Assembly (NCBI GenBank): GCA_027294455.1
Contig: JAPULZ010000160.1
Span: forward strand, 16,391-80,390
Direction: 5' to 3'
Source: Gemmatimonadota bacterium
GTDB lineage: Bacteria > Gemmatimonadota > Gemmatimonadetes > Gemmatimonadales > GWC2-71-9
Length of the DNA: 64,000 bases
Made by a program: the position numbers and the translations under genes. Within the stretch, counting starts at the first letter, position 1. The number at the start of each line of letters is the position of its first letter. Shown one piece after another: positions 20,168 through 30,652 of the stretch. A model generated the notes under the pieces. That model had not been told where the DNA came from and made no database searches. It saw only the letters and a program-made list of their open reading frames with translations.

Positions 20168-21592
20168 ATGCCGACTCGACCATCCATACCCGGGCTGCTC
20201 GCCGCGTTGGCGCTGTGGCCGGGACTGCTCTGTGCGCAGGACACGCGCACGTATCTATCCACCCGTGAACAGCGGTCTGAACTCACCATCACCGTGTACA
20301 ATCAAAACTTCGGCCTGGTGCGCGAGGTGCGGGATCTCGCACTGGGCCGGGGCACGGTGGCGGTGGAGTTCCGGGACGTCGCAGCGCAGATCCAGCCCGA
20401 GACGGTGCATATCAGAACGCTCGTAAACGGCGACGGGTTGCGCGTCCTGGAGCAGAACTATCAGTACGATCTTCTCAGTCCCCAGAAGTTGTTGGAGAAG
20501 TACGTCGGGAGGGCCGTCACGGTGTATCGGGTCAACCCCGCAACGGGGCGCGAAGAGGAGTTCGCAGCCGAGGTCCTCTCGGTCAATCAGGGGACCATCC
20601 TGCGGATCGGCGACGAAATCACGTTCAATTTTCCGGGCCGGTTCTCGTTCCCCGAGATCCCTGGCAACCTCATCGCGAAGCCGACGCTCGTGTGGTTGGT
20701 CGAAAGCGACGCGGAGGAGCAACGCCTCGAGGTGTCGTATCTCACACAGAATCTCAACTGGAAGGCCGATTACGTCATGGTGGTCAACGAAGACGACACC
20801 ATGGCCGACATCACCGGTTGGGTCACGCTCACCAATCAAAGTGGCGCGTCGTACGAGAACGCCAGACTCAAGCTGGTGGCAGGCGACGTGCAGCGCGTGA
20901 CGCCGCAGGCGCGCGGGCGGATTATGTTCGAAGCGCCGCGCGCAGCGGCCGACATGGCCTTCGCCGAGGAATCATTCTTCGAATACCACCTATACACGTT
21001 GAGCCGCACCACCACGCTACTCGACAACGAACAAAAGCAGGTCACGTTGCTGGAGGGTTCGGGAATCGGCGTGGAGAAGCGGTTGATCTTCCAGGGAGCT
21101 CCGTACTACTATCGCGGATCCTACGGTCAGGTCGTGTCGAACCAAAAGGTCAGCGTGTACCTCGATTTCGACAACACCTCCGACAACGACCTGGGCGTGC
21201 CGCTTCCACGGGGCATCGTGCGCGTATATAAAGCGGATCCGTCCGGCGCCCAGCAGTTCATCGGCGAAGACCGGATTGACCACACACCCCGCGACGAGAC
21301 CGTGCGCATCAAGATGGGCGAAGCGTTCGACGTCGTGGGCGACCGACGCCAAATGGATTACGATGTGATCAGCAGCTGTATCTCGGAAAGCACCTGGGAG
21401 ATCACGCTGCGCAACCACAAGGACGACGCGACGGACGTGCAAGTCATCGAGCCCGCCGGCGGCGATTGGGATATCATCGCGTCCACCCACGAGGCCACAC
21501 GGATCGATGCCAATACGTTTTCGTATACCGTCAGCGTGCCGGCGCGAGGTGAGACCAGCATCGAGTATCGGGTGAGAGTGCGATGGTGTTGA
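20168..21592 (+). CDS. Secreted DUF4139 domain protein
   Basis: The 474-residue protein starts with a signal peptide (hydrophobic segment to about residue 20, cleavage likely after LLCAQ or near it). The rest matches DUF4139-type proteins: an N-terminal YNQNFGLVREVR segment, a LSYLTQNLNWKADYV-like motif and the C-terminal immunoglobulin-like VPARGETSIEYRVRVRW. The family's function is not established. The ATG at 20168 is chosen because AAGGAG lies 5 bases upstream (20157-20162); an upstream in-frame start at 20108 lacks this and would bury the signal peptide. It is followed closely by meaB but no functional link is evident. Confidence 0.88.
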   Translation: MPTRPSIPGLLAALALWPGLLCAQDTRTYLSTREQRSELTITVYNQNFGLVREVRDLALGRGTVAVEFRDVAAQIQPETVHIRTLVNGDGLRVLEQNYQYDLLSPQKLLEKYVGRAVTVYRVNPATGREEEFAAEVLSVNQGTILRIGDEITFNFPGRFSFPEIPGNLIAKPTLVWLVESDAEEQRLEVSYLTQNLNWKADYVMVVNEDDTMADITGWVTLTNQSGASYENARLKLVAGDVQRVTPQARGRIMFEAPRAAADMAFAEESFFEYHLYTLSRTTTLLDNEQKQVTLLEGSGIGVEKRLIFQGAPYYYRGSYGQVVSNQKVSVYLDFDNTSDNDLGVPLPRGIVRVYKADPSGAQQFIGEDRIDHTPRDETVRIKMGEAFDVVGDRRQMDYDVISSCISESTWEITLRNHKDDATDVQVIEPAGGDWDIIASTHEATRIDANTFSYTVSVPARGETSIEYRVRVRWC

Positions 21593-21599
21593 AGCTCAC

Positions 21600-22601
21600 T
21601 TGTCAGATGGGGGGCCGTTGCCGAACATCGATGAGCTGATAGCGGGTGTAAAGAACAACGACATCCAGGCTCTCGCCCGCGCCATCTCCACCGTTGAGGA
21701 TCGCCGGCCCGGTTTCGAGGCTCTCCTCTCCGGGCTGCATCCGGACGTGGGGTCCGCCTACCGCGTCGGCATCACCGGGTCACCGGGCGTCGGCAAGTCC
21801 ACCCTCATCGAGCAGCTCGTACGCGCGTACCGCGACACCGGGTTGACCGTTGCCGTCGTCGCGGTCGATCCGACGAGCCCCTTTACGGGGGGTGCGTTGT
21901 TGGGCGACCGCATTCGCATGAAGACCCTCTCGAGTGACGACGGGGTCTTCATCCGGTCGATGGCCACGCGGGGAGCGCCGGGAGGGCTGGCCATGACCAC
22001 TCGCGAAGTGTGTGACGTGCTGGATGCGTTCGGGTTCGAGCGCATCATCGTGGAAACGGTAGGGGTCGGCCAGTCCGAACTGGCCATCGCTCACACGGCC
22101 GACACCGCGGTGCTGGTCATGATGCCCGAATCCGGGGACGGGGTGCAGCTGCTCAAGGCCGGGGTCATGGAGATCGCCGATGCCTACGTCGTGAACAAGG
22201 GGGACCGGCCGGGTGCCGAGGCCCTCATGCACGAGATTCGGAGCATGCTCGACATCCGTGCCAGCATCGCGGCAGATGCCGCACCGATCCCCGCCTGGAA
22301 CCCCCCGGTCCTTCGGACCGTTGCCATCGAGGGCGAAGGGATCGACGAGGTGCGGGAGGCGATCGAGAACCACGCAATCGCCATGCGGGAATCGGGACTG
22401 TTGGAGGATCGGCGGCGAGCCCGGTTGCGGGAGCACACCAGGGAGGTAGTCGAGCGCGCGGTCGTGCAAGCGTTGTGGCAGGGCACCGGGGCGGGCGAAC
22501 GCCTGGCCGGCGGTGTGGAGGAGGTCTTGTCCGGAGAACGCAGTCCCTATGACTTGGCCAACGCAATCATTGCCGACACGTTGGAAACCTCGGTCGACTG
22601 A
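21600..22601 (+). CDS. meaB: Methylmalonyl-CoA mutase-associated GTPase MeaB
   Basis: MeaB is a G3E GTPase chaperone that gates cobalamin loading and protects B12-dependent acyl-CoA mutases. The P-loop GSPGVGKSTL, the VDPTSPFTGGALLGDRIRM switch segment, the ETVGVGQSE motif and the NKGD guanine-recognition motif are present. The 333-residue length is normal. The likely start is TTG at 21600. A cobalamin-binding mutase subunit gene follows after a 65-bp gap and a carboxylase after that, pointing to the propionyl-CoA to succinyl-CoA route or a related branched acyl-CoA pathway. Confidence 0.95.
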   Translation: MSDGGPLPNIDELIAGVKNNDIQALARAISTVEDRRPGFEALLSGLHPDVGSAYRVGITGSPGVGKSTLIEQLVRAYRDTGLTVAVVAVDPTSPFTGGALLGDRIRMKTLSSDDGVFIRSMATRGAPGGLAMTTREVCDVLDAFGFERIIVETVGVGQSELAIAHTADTAVLVMMPESGDGVQLLKAGVMEIADAYVVNKGDRPGAEALMHEIRSMLDIRASIAADAAPIPAWNPPVLRTVAIEGEGIDEVREAIENHAIAMRESGLLEDRRRARLREHTREVVERAVVQALWQGTGAGERLAGGVEEVLSGERSPYDLANAIIADTLETSVD

Positions 22602-22666
22602 CACGGATATGACGATCTCACAATAGCTTGTCTCGTTCTTGGGGCAGCACTAGCTTCCCCCGCAGT

Positions 22667-23107
22667 ATGGCGAAATTCCCTCAACGGGCCGCAACCGGCG
22701 CCACCCGGCGGCCGATTCGGGTTCTCGTCGCAAAGCCGGGGCTCGACGGACACGACCGGGGAGCCAAGATTGTGGCCACGGTGCTACGTGACGCCGGTAT
22801 GGAGGTGATCTATACGGGCCTGCACCAGACACCCGAATCGATCGTCGACGCCGCCGTGCAAGAAGATGCCGACGTGGTCGGGCTGTCCATTCTCAGTGGT
22901 GCCCATATGACCTTGGTTCCTCGGATTCACGAGCTCCTGGTACAGCAGGGGCGGGAAGATGCGTTGCTCGTCGTGGGCGGCATCATTCCTCAGGACGACA
23001 TGGCGGCCCTGCAAGACCAGGGCGTGGCCCGATTCTTCGGGCCCGGCACACCGACCGGCGAGATCGTGGACTATATCAAGACCTGGGCAACGAGTCGGCC
23101 CGAGTGA
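22667..23107 (+). CDS. Cobalamin-binding subunit of acyl-CoA mutase
   Basis: This 146-residue protein is a stand-alone B12-binding domain like the small/C-terminal part of methylmalonyl-CoA mutase. The signature for base-off B12 binding is visible as [12 protein letters not shown], followed by the [13 protein letters not shown] and GGIIPQDD segments and the terminal [16 protein letters not shown]. The catalytic TIM-barrel subunit is not in the window. I chose the ATG at 22667 because the domain begins just after it. It overlaps the carboxylase gene by 4 bp (GTGA). Confidence 0.93.
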   Translation: MAKFPQRAATGATRRPIRVLVAKPGLDGHDRGAKIVATVLRDAGMEVIYTGLHQTPESIVDAAVQEDADVVGLSILSGAHMTLVPRIHELLVQQGREDALLVVGGIIPQDDMAALQDQGVARFFGPGTPTGEIVDYIKTWATSRPE

Positions 23108-24714
23108 GCAGCCCCGCCGCGAAGTCCAGCAACCGTCTCAGGGAGCTCACCGACGAGTATCTCGAGATCGCCGTGCGCATCCGAGAGGCGGGCGGGGCCG
23201 CCAAAGTCCAAAAGCAACACGATCAAGGCAAGCTCACCGCCCGGGAACGCCTCGCGCTGCTGTGCGATCCCGGTAGTCTGTCCCTCGAAGTGGGGCTGCT
23301 CGTCGCCTACGACCAATACGACGGCCTAGCCCCGGCAGCGGGCGTCGTCACGACGGTGGGCTTGGTCCGCGACCGCCCCGTGGTCATCGTGGCCAACGAC
23401 GCCACCGTCAAGGCCGGCTCGTGGTGGCCCGAGACCATCAAGAAGATCCTGCGCGCGCAGGAGATCGCGATGCGTCAGCGTATTCCGATTATTTATCTGG
23501 TCGATTCCGCTGGCGTGAACCTCCCCTACCAGGGCGGGGTCTTTCCCGGACAGTACGGGGCATCCAGAATCTTCTATTACAACTCCATCATGCGGCGTTA
23601 CCTCCACGTCCCCCAGATCAGCGCGGTCATGGGCCCGTGTATCGCGGGCGGCGCGTATCTGCCGGCGTTGTCCAACGTCATTTTCATGGTCGAGGGCACG
23701 TCGTTCATGGGTCTTGGTGGTCCCAACCTGGTGAAAGGCGCAACGGGGCAAGAGGTGGACGGCGAAGAACTGGGTGGCGCCCAAACCCACACGGTCAAGA
23801 GCCAGGTAGCTCACTATCGCGCGGCCGACGACGCGGAGTGCATCTCCAAGATCCGGGACTACGTCGCCCGACTGCCTCGGTCCTCACCCACTGTGGTCCG
23901 CACCGCCGGCCGCCAGGCGGGACGTCCCGCATCGGATCTGTACGACCTGCTTCCCAACGACCACCGGATGGCGTACGACATGCGGGACGTCCTGGCATGC
24001 CTGCTGGACGACGGGACCATGGACGAGTTCCAACCCGATGTCGGCGGCGAGATGTTGTGCGGCCACGGCGCCGTCGACGGCTCCCCCGTCGCCGTGATCG
24101 CGAACCAGCGGGGCATCATCAAGCGCGGTCCGGGCGAGCGGTCCCACTTCGGCGGCATCGTGTATACCGACAGCGCCGAAAAGGCGGCGTATTTCATCGA
24201 GACGGCCAGCCGCGAGGGCATGCCGTTGTTGTTTGTCCAGGACGTGAGCGGGTTCATGGTGGGTCCGGAGGCCGAGCATTCCGGCATCATTCGCTCGGGC
24301 GCCCGGTTCGTGGAGGCGATGGCGACCGCCGTCGTTCCGAAAATCGTGCTGACCGTAAACCATGCGTCCGGGGCGGGGTACTACGCGATGGCGGGCCAGG
24401 GTTTCGATCCCGACTTCATCCTGTCCTGGCCCACGGGCCGCATGGGGGTCATGGAGGGCGAGTCGGCGGTGTCAGCAGTGTTCGGCAGCAAGGCCAATGA
24501 CCCGGCGCTGGTCCAGGACGTGCAGCAGATGCGGGACGATTACGAACATCAACTCGACGCCAAATTCGCCGCGGCACGCGGATACGTCGACGCCATCGTG
24601 ACACCGGAGGAAACGCGCGACCAACTGGCCTTCGCACTCCGCACCGTTGCGGAGTACTCGGGCCCCCATCTTGGCGCATTCGTTCTACCACCTTTCGACA
24701 TACGCAAATCATGA
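23104..24714 (+). CDS. Acyl-CoA carboxylase beta (carboxyltransferase) subunit
   Basis: The 536-residue protein is a carboxyltransferase of the propionyl/methylcrotonyl-CoA carboxylase type. The N-terminal crotonase-fold half has [13 protein letters not shown] and [16 protein letters not shown], and the C-terminal half has the oxyanion-hole region ([26 protein letters not shown]). The pattern with HSGIIRSGA is closest to the methylcrotonyl/geranyl-CoA carboxylase branch, but I cannot fix the substrate. Its biotin-carboxylase alpha partner is not in the window. The gene starts with GTG overlapping the B12-subunit stop and itself overlaps the subtilase gene by 4 bp. Confidence 0.93.
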   Translation: MSSPAAKSSNRLRELTDEYLEIAVRIREAGGAAKVQKQHDQGKLTARERLALLCDPGSLSLEVGLLVAYDQYDGLAPAAGVVTTVGLVRDRPVVIVANDATVKAGSWWPETIKKILRAQEIAMRQRIPIIYLVDSAGVNLPYQGGVFPGQYGASRIFYYNSIMRRYLHVPQISAVMGPCIAGGAYLPALSNVIFMVEGTSFMGLGGPNLVKGATGQEVDGEELGGAQTHTVKSQVAHYRAADDAECISKIRDYVARLPRSSPTVVRTAGRQAGRPASDLYDLLPNDHRMAYDMRDVLACLLDDGTMDEFQPDVGGEMLCGHGAVDGSPVAVIANQRGIIKRGPGERSHFGGIVYTDSAEKAAYFIETASREGMPLLFVQDVSGFMVGPEAEHSGIIRSGARFVEAMATAVVPKIVLTVNHASGAGYYAMAGQGFDPDFILSWPTGRMGVMEGESAVSAVFGSKANDPALVQDVQQMRDDYEHQLDAKFAAARGYVDAIVTPEETRDQLAFALRTVAEYSGPHLGAFVLPPFDIRKS

Positions 24715-27668
24715 ACACTACCCCCAAGACGAGAATCTTCCCTGTGCTGGCGCTGGCATTCCTCTGGCTGGGAGGGTGTGCGCGCCCCGGTGGACCTCCC
24801 GCGCCGGCCGGTCCAGCGCCACCCGCAGACGGCAACGCTCAAGGCGAGGGAGACGGAGAGACCGACCCCGAGGAAGGAGCGGCTGCACGCCCCGTTGCGC
24901 GGCGCGCCCGCGATCCCATCATTCCCGCTCGCCAGGCCCTGCTGCGGGGGTTCATGCCCCTCTCGAGCACCGGGATCACGGCGTTTCTCCGAGACAACCC
25001 CACGTTCGACGGGCGCGGCGTCCTGATCGGGATTCTCGACAGCGGCATCGACCTCGGATTGCCGGGGTTCGCCAGCACGACCACGGGCGACACCAAGGTG
25101 CTCGACGCCCGGGATTTCTCCGGGGAAGGACGCATTGCTCTGGAGCGCATCGCCGTGCGGGGCGACACGGTCGTGTACCACGGCGAGACGTTCCTCGGAT
25201 TTGGCCGGATCGCGACCTTCGCGAGCCCGCCGTACTACGCGGGGCTGTTTCGCGAGCTCCCCTTGGGGGAGGCGCCCGCGGCGGACGTCAACGAGAACGG
25301 GACGACCACCGACGAGCTCGTGGTGGTGGTCGTACGGGGATCGAGCGGATGGGCCGTGGTCACTGACACCGACGGCGACGGCCGGCTCGACGATGAACAG
25401 CTGATTCACGATTTCTCCGTGGCGTCCGAGACGTTTACTTATTCGGTGCGGACCGATGAGCCCGGTAAGGGGCCCATGACCCTTGCCGCCAACTTCCAAG
25501 AGGCGAACGGGCTACCGGTGCTCGATCTCTTCTTCGACAACTCCGCCCACGGCAGCCACGGGGCCGGCATCGCCGCCGGCCACGACATGTTCGATGTCGA
25601 GGGATTCAACGGGGCGGCCCCCGGTGCTCAACTGCTCGCGTTGAAGATCGCCAACAATGCGCGTGGAGGGATTTCCGTCACGGGCAGCATGTTGCGCGCC
25701 ATGAACTATGCGGCCGACTATGCCCGGCAACGCGGCTTGCCGTTGATTCTCAACATGAGCTTCGGCGTGGGCAATGAAGACGAGGGCCATGCGGCCATCG
25801 ATTCCTTGGTGAACGAGTTCGCCCTCAAGTACCCGGGCATTCTGTTCGTCATCAGCGTCAGCAACGAAGGGCCCGGGGTGTCCACGGTCGGCTTCCCGGG
25901 ATCGGCTGAACACGTTCTCTCGGCGTGCGCTCTCATTCCCGGCGCGTTTTCCGGACCGCGGCCGGCCGGTCTCGCCACGGACTCCGACGTGATCGCCGAC
26001 TTCAGCTCGCGAGGCGGCGAGGTCGGTAAGCCCGATCTCTGCGCACCAGGCGTGGCGTTTTCCAACGTCCCGCCGTGGAATACCGGTCAGGAAGTTTCGG
26101 GCGGCACGAGCATGGCGGCTCCGCACCTGGCCGGTGCGGCCGCCCTCTTGCAGTCCGCCCGGGTGCAAAGCGGCAGGCCCGCGCGCGCCATCGACCTGCG
26201 GCAAGCGCTCATCGCTTCGGCGCGGCCCGCCCGAGGCGGTACGTTCATCGACATGGGCACAGGTGTCCCGAACGTGGCGGCGGCGCACGCGTGGCTCTCG
26301 GCGGGCCATCAGGCCGGCGTCTATTCCATCCGGTCGCTCCCGGACGGAGGAAATACGTCTCGCCACGACGGCGCATACCGGCGGGGCGGCCTCGCCTCGG
26401 TCGGCGACACCATCCAGCGGTTCGAAGTGCGCTCGGTCGCCGGGCAGCCGGCGGCGCAATTCATCCTCAGGTCCGATCAGCGGTGGCTGCGGGCGCCCGA
26501 CATTTTCGAGTTGCGCGGAGGTCCCGCCACGGTGGAGCTGCGCTACGACCAACGACGCCTGCGGACGCCGGGACTCTACGTGGGGACGGTCGCTGCCATT
26601 CCCGCCAGCGATACCGTGGCCGGTCCGGCGTTTCGACTCGTAAACACCGTGATCATTCCCCAGTCCCTGGACCAGCCGTTTGTCGAGGGACGCGATCTCG
26701 GCCCGGGAAGGCTCCGGCGGTATTTCTTCGACGTGCCCGCGAACGCGGGTGGGCTGACCGTGGAGATGGAATTGCGCTACCGCACGCAGGTCGGGTCCCT
26801 CTTCTTGTTCGAGCCCAACGGACAGCCCTTCCGGGGAGGCAGCAATCTCGAAGCCGGCGGGCGAGACGGGCCGAAGGTGACCATGGTCGTATCGGCCCAG
26901 GATCTGATTCCGGGCGTGTACGAGGCGGTGGTCGTCGCACCCGAAGCAAGCGCCTTGTCATTCGACATCCGAGCCGCGTTGCCACGTTACACCATCGACG
27001 AGATTGTATCGGAGGCGGGCCCGACGGTCACCGTGCGCAAACGGGCCAACGCGCCGGAATTGATCCAGGATGCCGCGCTGTTTCAGCGCAGCGATAGCAT
27101 GCCGGCGACCATCGACGACGTTCGTGTCTCGGCGCGCGCCGTCGGTGCCGTCCGCACACTACGGATCACGGGGCAGCGCTCGCAGGTCGAGTGGATCCCG
27201 ATCGAGGTTCCGGAGTGGGCCAGGAAGGTGGTGGTCGATGTGAAGATGTCCAAAGCCCAGTGGAACAGCATGACGGACTTTGGCGTGACGTTGTTTGATT
27301 CGGTCGGCGCGCAGGTCGGGCATGGGCCATTGACGTATGCGTTTGGGCGTGCGGAGTTCGAGATCAGCCGGCGCGATCGGGGCACCACCCTCCAGCTCGA
27401 ACTCTTCCCGGCGTTTGCCCACATGGAACCGCCACCGACGTGGAACGTCGAGGCCACCATCTACCTGATGGCGGGGAGGCCGGTGCCTCTGGTAGCCGCG
27501 GATTCCGGCAGCACGACCGTGTCGCCGGAGGTCGGCGCCCCGATCCAGATTCGGTTCGCACCGCCTGACACCGCGCGTCGCATGCCGGCCGGGTTCGTCC
27601 CCCTCATCGAAGTGGAAGCGAACCCTGCCGCCGGCGCCTCGGCGAAGCGACGCGCGCGTACGAACTAA
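24711..27668 (+). CDS. Large subtilisin-like (S8) protease lipoprotein, TPP II-like
   Basis: The 985-residue protein has a lipoprotein signal with the lipobox ending at Cys23 (LWLGGC), a Pro/Ala/Gly-rich linker and an S8 peptidase domain. The catalytic residues are Asp110 (GILDSGID), His280 (HGSHGAG), oxyanion Asn385 (SVSNEG) and Ser467 (GGTSMAAPH). Between Asp and His there is an insertion of about 150 residues, as in tripeptidyl peptidase II-like subtilases, including an EF-hand-like calcium loop at 219-229 ([11 protein letters not shown]). The last 450 residues look like beta-sandwich domains. It should act on the periplasmic side of a membrane. It is translationally coupled (ATGA) to an acyl-CoA carboxylase gene, which is an unexpected neighbour. 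Confidence 0.9.
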   Translation: MNTTPKTRIFPVLALAFLWLGGCARPGGPPAPAGPAPPADGNAQGEGDGETDPEEGAAARPVARRARDPIIPARQALLRGFMPLSSTGITAFLRDNPTFDGRGVLIGILDSGIDLGLPGFASTTTGDTKVLDARDFSGEGRIALERIAVRGDTVVYHGETFLGFGRIATFASPPYYAGLFRELPLGEAPAADVNENGTTTDELVVVVVRGSSGWAVVTDTDGDGRLDDEQLIHDFSVASETFTYSVRTDEPGKGPMTLAANFQEANGLPVLDLFFDNSAHGSHGAGIAAGHDMFDVEGFNGAAPGAQLLALKIANNARGGISVTGSMLRAMNYAADYARQRGLPLILNMSFGVGNEDEGHAAIDSLVNEFALKYPGILFVISVSNEGPGVSTVGFPGSAEHVLSACALIPGAFSGPRPAGLATDSDVIADFSSRGGEVGKPDLCAPGVAFSNVPPWNTGQEVSGGTSMAAPHLAGAAALLQSARVQSGRPARAIDLRQALIASARPARGGTFIDMGTGVPNVAAAHAWLSAGHQAGVYSIRSLPDGGNTSRHDGAYRRGGLASVGDTIQRFEVRSVAGQPAAQFILRSDQRWLRAPDIFELRGGPATVELRYDQRRLRTPGLYVGTVAAIPASDTVAGPAFRLVNTVIIPQSLDQPFVEGRDLGPGRLRRYFFDVPANAGGLTVEMELRYRTQVGSLFLFEPNGQPFRGGSNLEAGGRDGPKVTMVVSAQDLIPGVYEAVVVAPEASALSFDIRAALPRYTIDEIVSEAGPTVTVRKRANAPELIQDAALFQRSDSMPATIDDVRVSARAVGAVRTLRITGQRSQVEWIPIEVPEWARKVVVDVKMSKAQWNSMTDFGVTLFDSVGAQVGHGPLTYAFGRAEFEISRRDRGTTLQLELFPAFAHMEPPPTWNVEATIYLMAGRPVPLVAADSGSTTVSPEVGAPIQIRFAPPDTARRMPAGFVPLIEVEANPAAGASAKRRARTN

Positions 27669-27711
27669 CACGGTACTGCCTAGCGAACCTTTCCACGCAT
27701 CGGAAACATTC

Positions 27712-29079
27712 GTGCACGACATCGTTCGAATCGCCTCAGGACAGGGATTCTGGGGCGACTGGCTCGAGGCGCCCGTCCGCCAGGTGGAGGGTGGCGAGAT
27801 CGACTATCTCATGATGGACTACCTGGCCGAGGTGACCATGTCCATCATGCAGAAACAGCGATCGCGGGATGCCAGCCTCGGCTACGCGAAGGACTTCGTG
27901 CCTCTCATGCGGCGACTCCTTCCGTCGCTGGTGAAGAAGCGCATCCGGGTCACCGCCAACGCCGGAGGTGTGAATCCCCGCGCGTGTGCCGACGCCGTGC
28001 TTGCGGAGGCCCGGGACCTCGGATTGGCGGGCAAGGTCAAGCTTGGGATCGTCATGGGCGACGACATCATCGATCGCCTCGACGCGTTGCTGGCCGCGGG
28101 CCATTCGTTGCGCAACATGGAGACGGGCGCGCCGCTGGAAACGGTGCTCGACTCCGTGCAGAGCGCCAACGCCTACCTGGGTGCGTGGCCCCTCGTGAAA
28201 GGTCTGCAGGCCGGCGCCGACATTCTCATCACCGGCCGGGTAACCGACACCGGTTTGACGCTGGCACCGATGATCCACGAATTCGGTTGGCCGGCGGATG
28301 ATTGGGATCGGCTCGCGGCGGGCACCGTCGCCGGGCACATCATCGAATGCGGCGCGCAATGCTCGGGTGGCAACTGCCTGTTCAACTGGGAGCGCATCCC
28401 CGGCATGGAGGATCCGGGATACCCCATCATCGAGGCGGCCCCCGACGGCACGTTCACGGTCACCAAGCACGAGGGGACCGGCGGACGCGTATCGGTGCAG
28501 AGTGTCACCGAGCAGCTGCTCTATGAAATGGGGGACCCCACCAATTACATCACGCCCGACTGCATCGCCGATTTCACCACGATCGCGATCAAAGCCGGTG
28601 GCAAGAACCGGGTGCGGATCTCGGGTGTGCGGGGTGGTCCGGTGACCGATTCGCTGAAAGTCTCGATTTCGTTCTCGTATGGCTACAAGGCGGTGGGAAC
28701 GCTGGTCTACGCTTGGCCCGACGCCGTGAAGAAGGCGCGACGCGCCGATACGATCGTCCGGCGGCGCCTCGAGCATCTGGGGCTCGAGTTCGAGGAGATC
28801 CTGACGGAACTGGTGGGGGTCGATGCCACGCATGGGCGGCTGGCCGGCAAACCAGACCCCAACATCGCAGAGGTCCAACTGCGTATCGGCGTGCGCGCCC
28901 GGGACCGGGCTTCCGTCGACCGCTTCTCCCGTGAGATGGCCCCGCTCATTCTGAACGGCCCCCCGAGCGTCACGGGGTTCGCGGGCGGCCGCCCGAAGGT
29001 GGAGGAGATCGTGGCGTACTGGCCGGCGTTGATCAAGAAAACAGAGATTCATCCGACCGTGCAGATACTGGAAGCGTAG
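27712..29079 (+). CDS. AtuA-type DUF1446 family protein
   Basis: The 455-residue protein matches the DUF1446/AtuA family, named for acyclic terpene utilisation in Pseudomonas. Typical segments are the start [48 protein letters not shown] and the [10 protein letters not shown] motif. The biochemical reaction of the family is not established. The C-terminal domain normally attached to AtuA is absent here and is encoded by the next gene. The start is a GTG at 27712, 43 bases after the subtilase gene. Neighbouring acyl-CoA carboxylase and enoyl-CoA hydratase genes fit a branched or isoprenoid acyl-CoA pathway. Confidence 0.9.
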   Translation: MHDIVRIASGQGFWGDWLEAPVRQVEGGEIDYLMMDYLAEVTMSIMQKQRSRDASLGYAKDFVPLMRRLLPSLVKKRIRVTANAGGVNPRACADAVLAEARDLGLAGKVKLGIVMGDDIIDRLDALLAAGHSLRNMETGAPLETVLDSVQSANAYLGAWPLVKGLQAGADILITGRVTDTGLTLAPMIHEFGWPADDWDRLAAGTVAGHIIECGAQCSGGNCLFNWERIPGMEDPGYPIIEAAPDGTFTVTKHEGTGGRVSVQSVTEQLLYEMGDPTNYITPDCIADFTTIAIKAGGKNRVRISGVRGGPVTDSLKVSISFSYGYKAVGTLVYAWPDAVKKARRADTIVRRRLEHLGLEFEEILTELVGVDATHGRLAGKPDPNIAEVQLRIGVRARDRASVDRFSREMAPLILNGPPSVTGFAGGRPKVEEIVAYWPALIKKTEIHPTVQILEA

Positions 29080-29090
29080 GGAATCATCCG

Positions 29091-29456
29091 ATGGCGTTGA
29101 AAAAGGCACGCAAGGCACCGCGAACGAAAAAGGTCTCCTTGCTGCAGCTGGCCCATGCCCGGAGCGGCGACAAGGGCGATACGGCGAACGTCGGCCTCAT
29201 TGCGCTCAAGCCCGAGTACTACCCGATACTGGAGCGTCGAGTCACGGCGGTGCGGGTCGCGAAGCATTTTCGGGGCGTCATCACCGGCGGCGTGGATCGC
29301 TACGAGCTTCCCAACCTGAACGCGCTCAACTTCATGCTCCACGGGGCGCTCGGCGGCGGCGGCACGTTGTCGCTCAAGACCGATGCGCAGGGCAAAGTGT
29401 TTTCGACGGCCTTGCTCAGAATGGAGATCGAGGTGCCGAGGAGCCTCCGTGTCTGA
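29091..29456 (+). CDS. AtuA C-terminal-domain small protein
   Basis: This 121-residue protein corresponds to the small C-terminal domain found at the end of longer AtuA proteins: LLQLAHARSGDKGDTANVG is the characteristic start, followed by LNFMLHGALGGGGTLSLKTDAQGK. A basic N-terminal tail of about 15 residues precedes it. Eleven bases separate it from the DUF1446 gene, and its end overlaps the enoyl-CoA hydratase by 8 bp, so the three should be made together and the two AtuA parts probably associate. No catalytic residues are known to me. Confidence 0.88.
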   Translation: MALKKARKAPRTKKVSLLQLAHARSGDKGDTANVGLIALKPEYYPILERRVTAVRVAKHFRGVITGGVDRYELPNLNALNFMLHGALGGGGTLSLKTDAQGKVFSTALLRMEIEVPRSLRV

Positions 29457-30210
29457 GCGGCTCACAACCGGACTGGATGATGCCGGGATCCTGACACTGC
29501 GACTCAATCGCCCGGAGAAGTGCAACGCCATGGACACGGCGATGGTCGAGGCCCTGCTCGCGGCACTCCAGGCCGCCGATCTGGACGCGGCCGTGAACGT
29601 GGTGCTGCTCCGCGGAGCGGGCAAGGACTTCTGCGCCGGCGCCGACCTGGCCGAGCTGCTCGCCTCGGCCGATCGATCCCAGGAAGAAAATGCCGCGAAC
29701 GCGGGGTTGCTCGGCAGCGTGTTCGTCCGGATGCGTGAGCTGCCGAAGCCGGTGCTCGCCGTGGTGGAGGGCCGGGCCCTGGCCGGCGGATGCGGATTGG
29801 CGACGGCGTGCGACATGATTCTGGCGCACGAGGGGGCTACGTTTGGATATCCGGAGGTGCAGCGGGGCTTCGTGCCGGCCATGGTGATGGCCATGCTCAG
29901 AAGAGCGGTGGGGGAAAGGATCGCGTTCGACCTGGTCGCCACCGGCCGCCTGCTGACGGCTGCGGAGGCGGCCCGCGTCGGATTGGTGGCCCGCGTGATC
30001 GAGGCAGGGGATTTCGAAGCTGCGGTGAACGAGGTCGCCGGCCGGCTGGCCTCCTCGAGCTCGACGGCACTGGCCCTCATCAAGAAACAGCTGTACGAAC
30101 TCGACGGACGATCGTTCGCGGACGGGATCCGGCTCGGGACCGAGGTCAACGCCCTGGCCAGAAGCACACCGGATTTCAAGCAGTCCGTCGCTCAATTCTT
30201 GAAGCAATAG
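29449..30210 (+). CDS. Enoyl-CoA hydratase/isomerase family protein
   Basis: The 253-residue crotonase-fold protein has the LRLNRPEKCNAMD start, the oxyanion-hole segment KDFCAGADLAEL and ALAGGCGLATACDM, and the GFVPAMVMA region. The position corresponding to the second catalytic glutamate of hydratases is not clearly conserved, so the exact reaction (hydration, isomerisation or methylglutaconyl-CoA hydration) is open. I chose the GTG at 29449 because homology begins there; the longer frame upstream lies inside the previous gene. The operon context suggests branched acyl-CoA breakdown. Confidence 0.9.
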   Translation: MSERLTTGLDDAGILTLRLNRPEKCNAMDTAMVEALLAALQAADLDAAVNVVLLRGAGKDFCAGADLAELLASADRSQEENAANAGLLGSVFVRMRELPKPVLAVVEGRALAGGCGLATACDMILAHEGATFGYPEVQRGFVPAMVMAMLRRAVGERIAFDLVATGRLLTAAEAARVGLVARVIEAGDFEAAVNEVAGRLASSSSTALALIKKQLYELDGRSFADGIRLGTEVNALARSTPDFKQSVAQFLKQ

Positions 30211-30216
30211 ATCACG

Positions 30217-30537
30217 ATGACGCTCATTTCATGTCCCGAATGCGGCAAAGACGTCTCGGATATGGCCGCGTCATGTCCGTGTTGCGGCTTCCCCGTCGCC
30301 GAGGGCATTCGCCAGATGGTTGCCGACGTTACCCAAGAGCGTTCGGCGAAATCAGCGCGGCAGCAGCATGCCGCCGCGCGATTCAAGGATTGGGGGGAGC
30401 GCTACGTCCAGCCTCAACGCGAACGACATTCGGACGACGACACCTTTCTCGATCGGCACTGGAAGCCGGTGATGGTTCTCTTTGTGGGCGTGATCGTCGT
30501 GTTACAGCTGCTGTGGGTCATGTCGCTGTACCGCTGA
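30217..30537 (+). CDS. Zinc-ribbon membrane protein
   Basis: This 106-residue protein begins with a zinc ribbon formed by CPECG and CPCCG, then a charged linker and one C-terminal transmembrane helix (about residues 83-102, VMVLFVGVIVVLQLLWVM). It is probably anchored in the inner membrane with the ribbon in the cytoplasm. Six bases separate it from the enoyl-CoA hydratase stop. No function can be assigned. Confidence 0.8.
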   Translation: MTLISCPECGKDVSDMAASCPCCGFPVAEGIRQMVADVTQERSAKSARQQHAAARFKDWGERYVQPQRERHSDDDTFLDRHWKPVMVLFVGVIVVLQLLWVMSLYR

Positions 30538-30652
30538 GGCCGTGCATGCTCCGCACCGACACGAACTGCAGGGCCGGTAGTCTCGGACCTGAGCTGGATC
30601 TTGGTTGATGCGCAGTGCTGCCGGTGTGCTGTGCCTCGAGCGTCGCCAGAGA

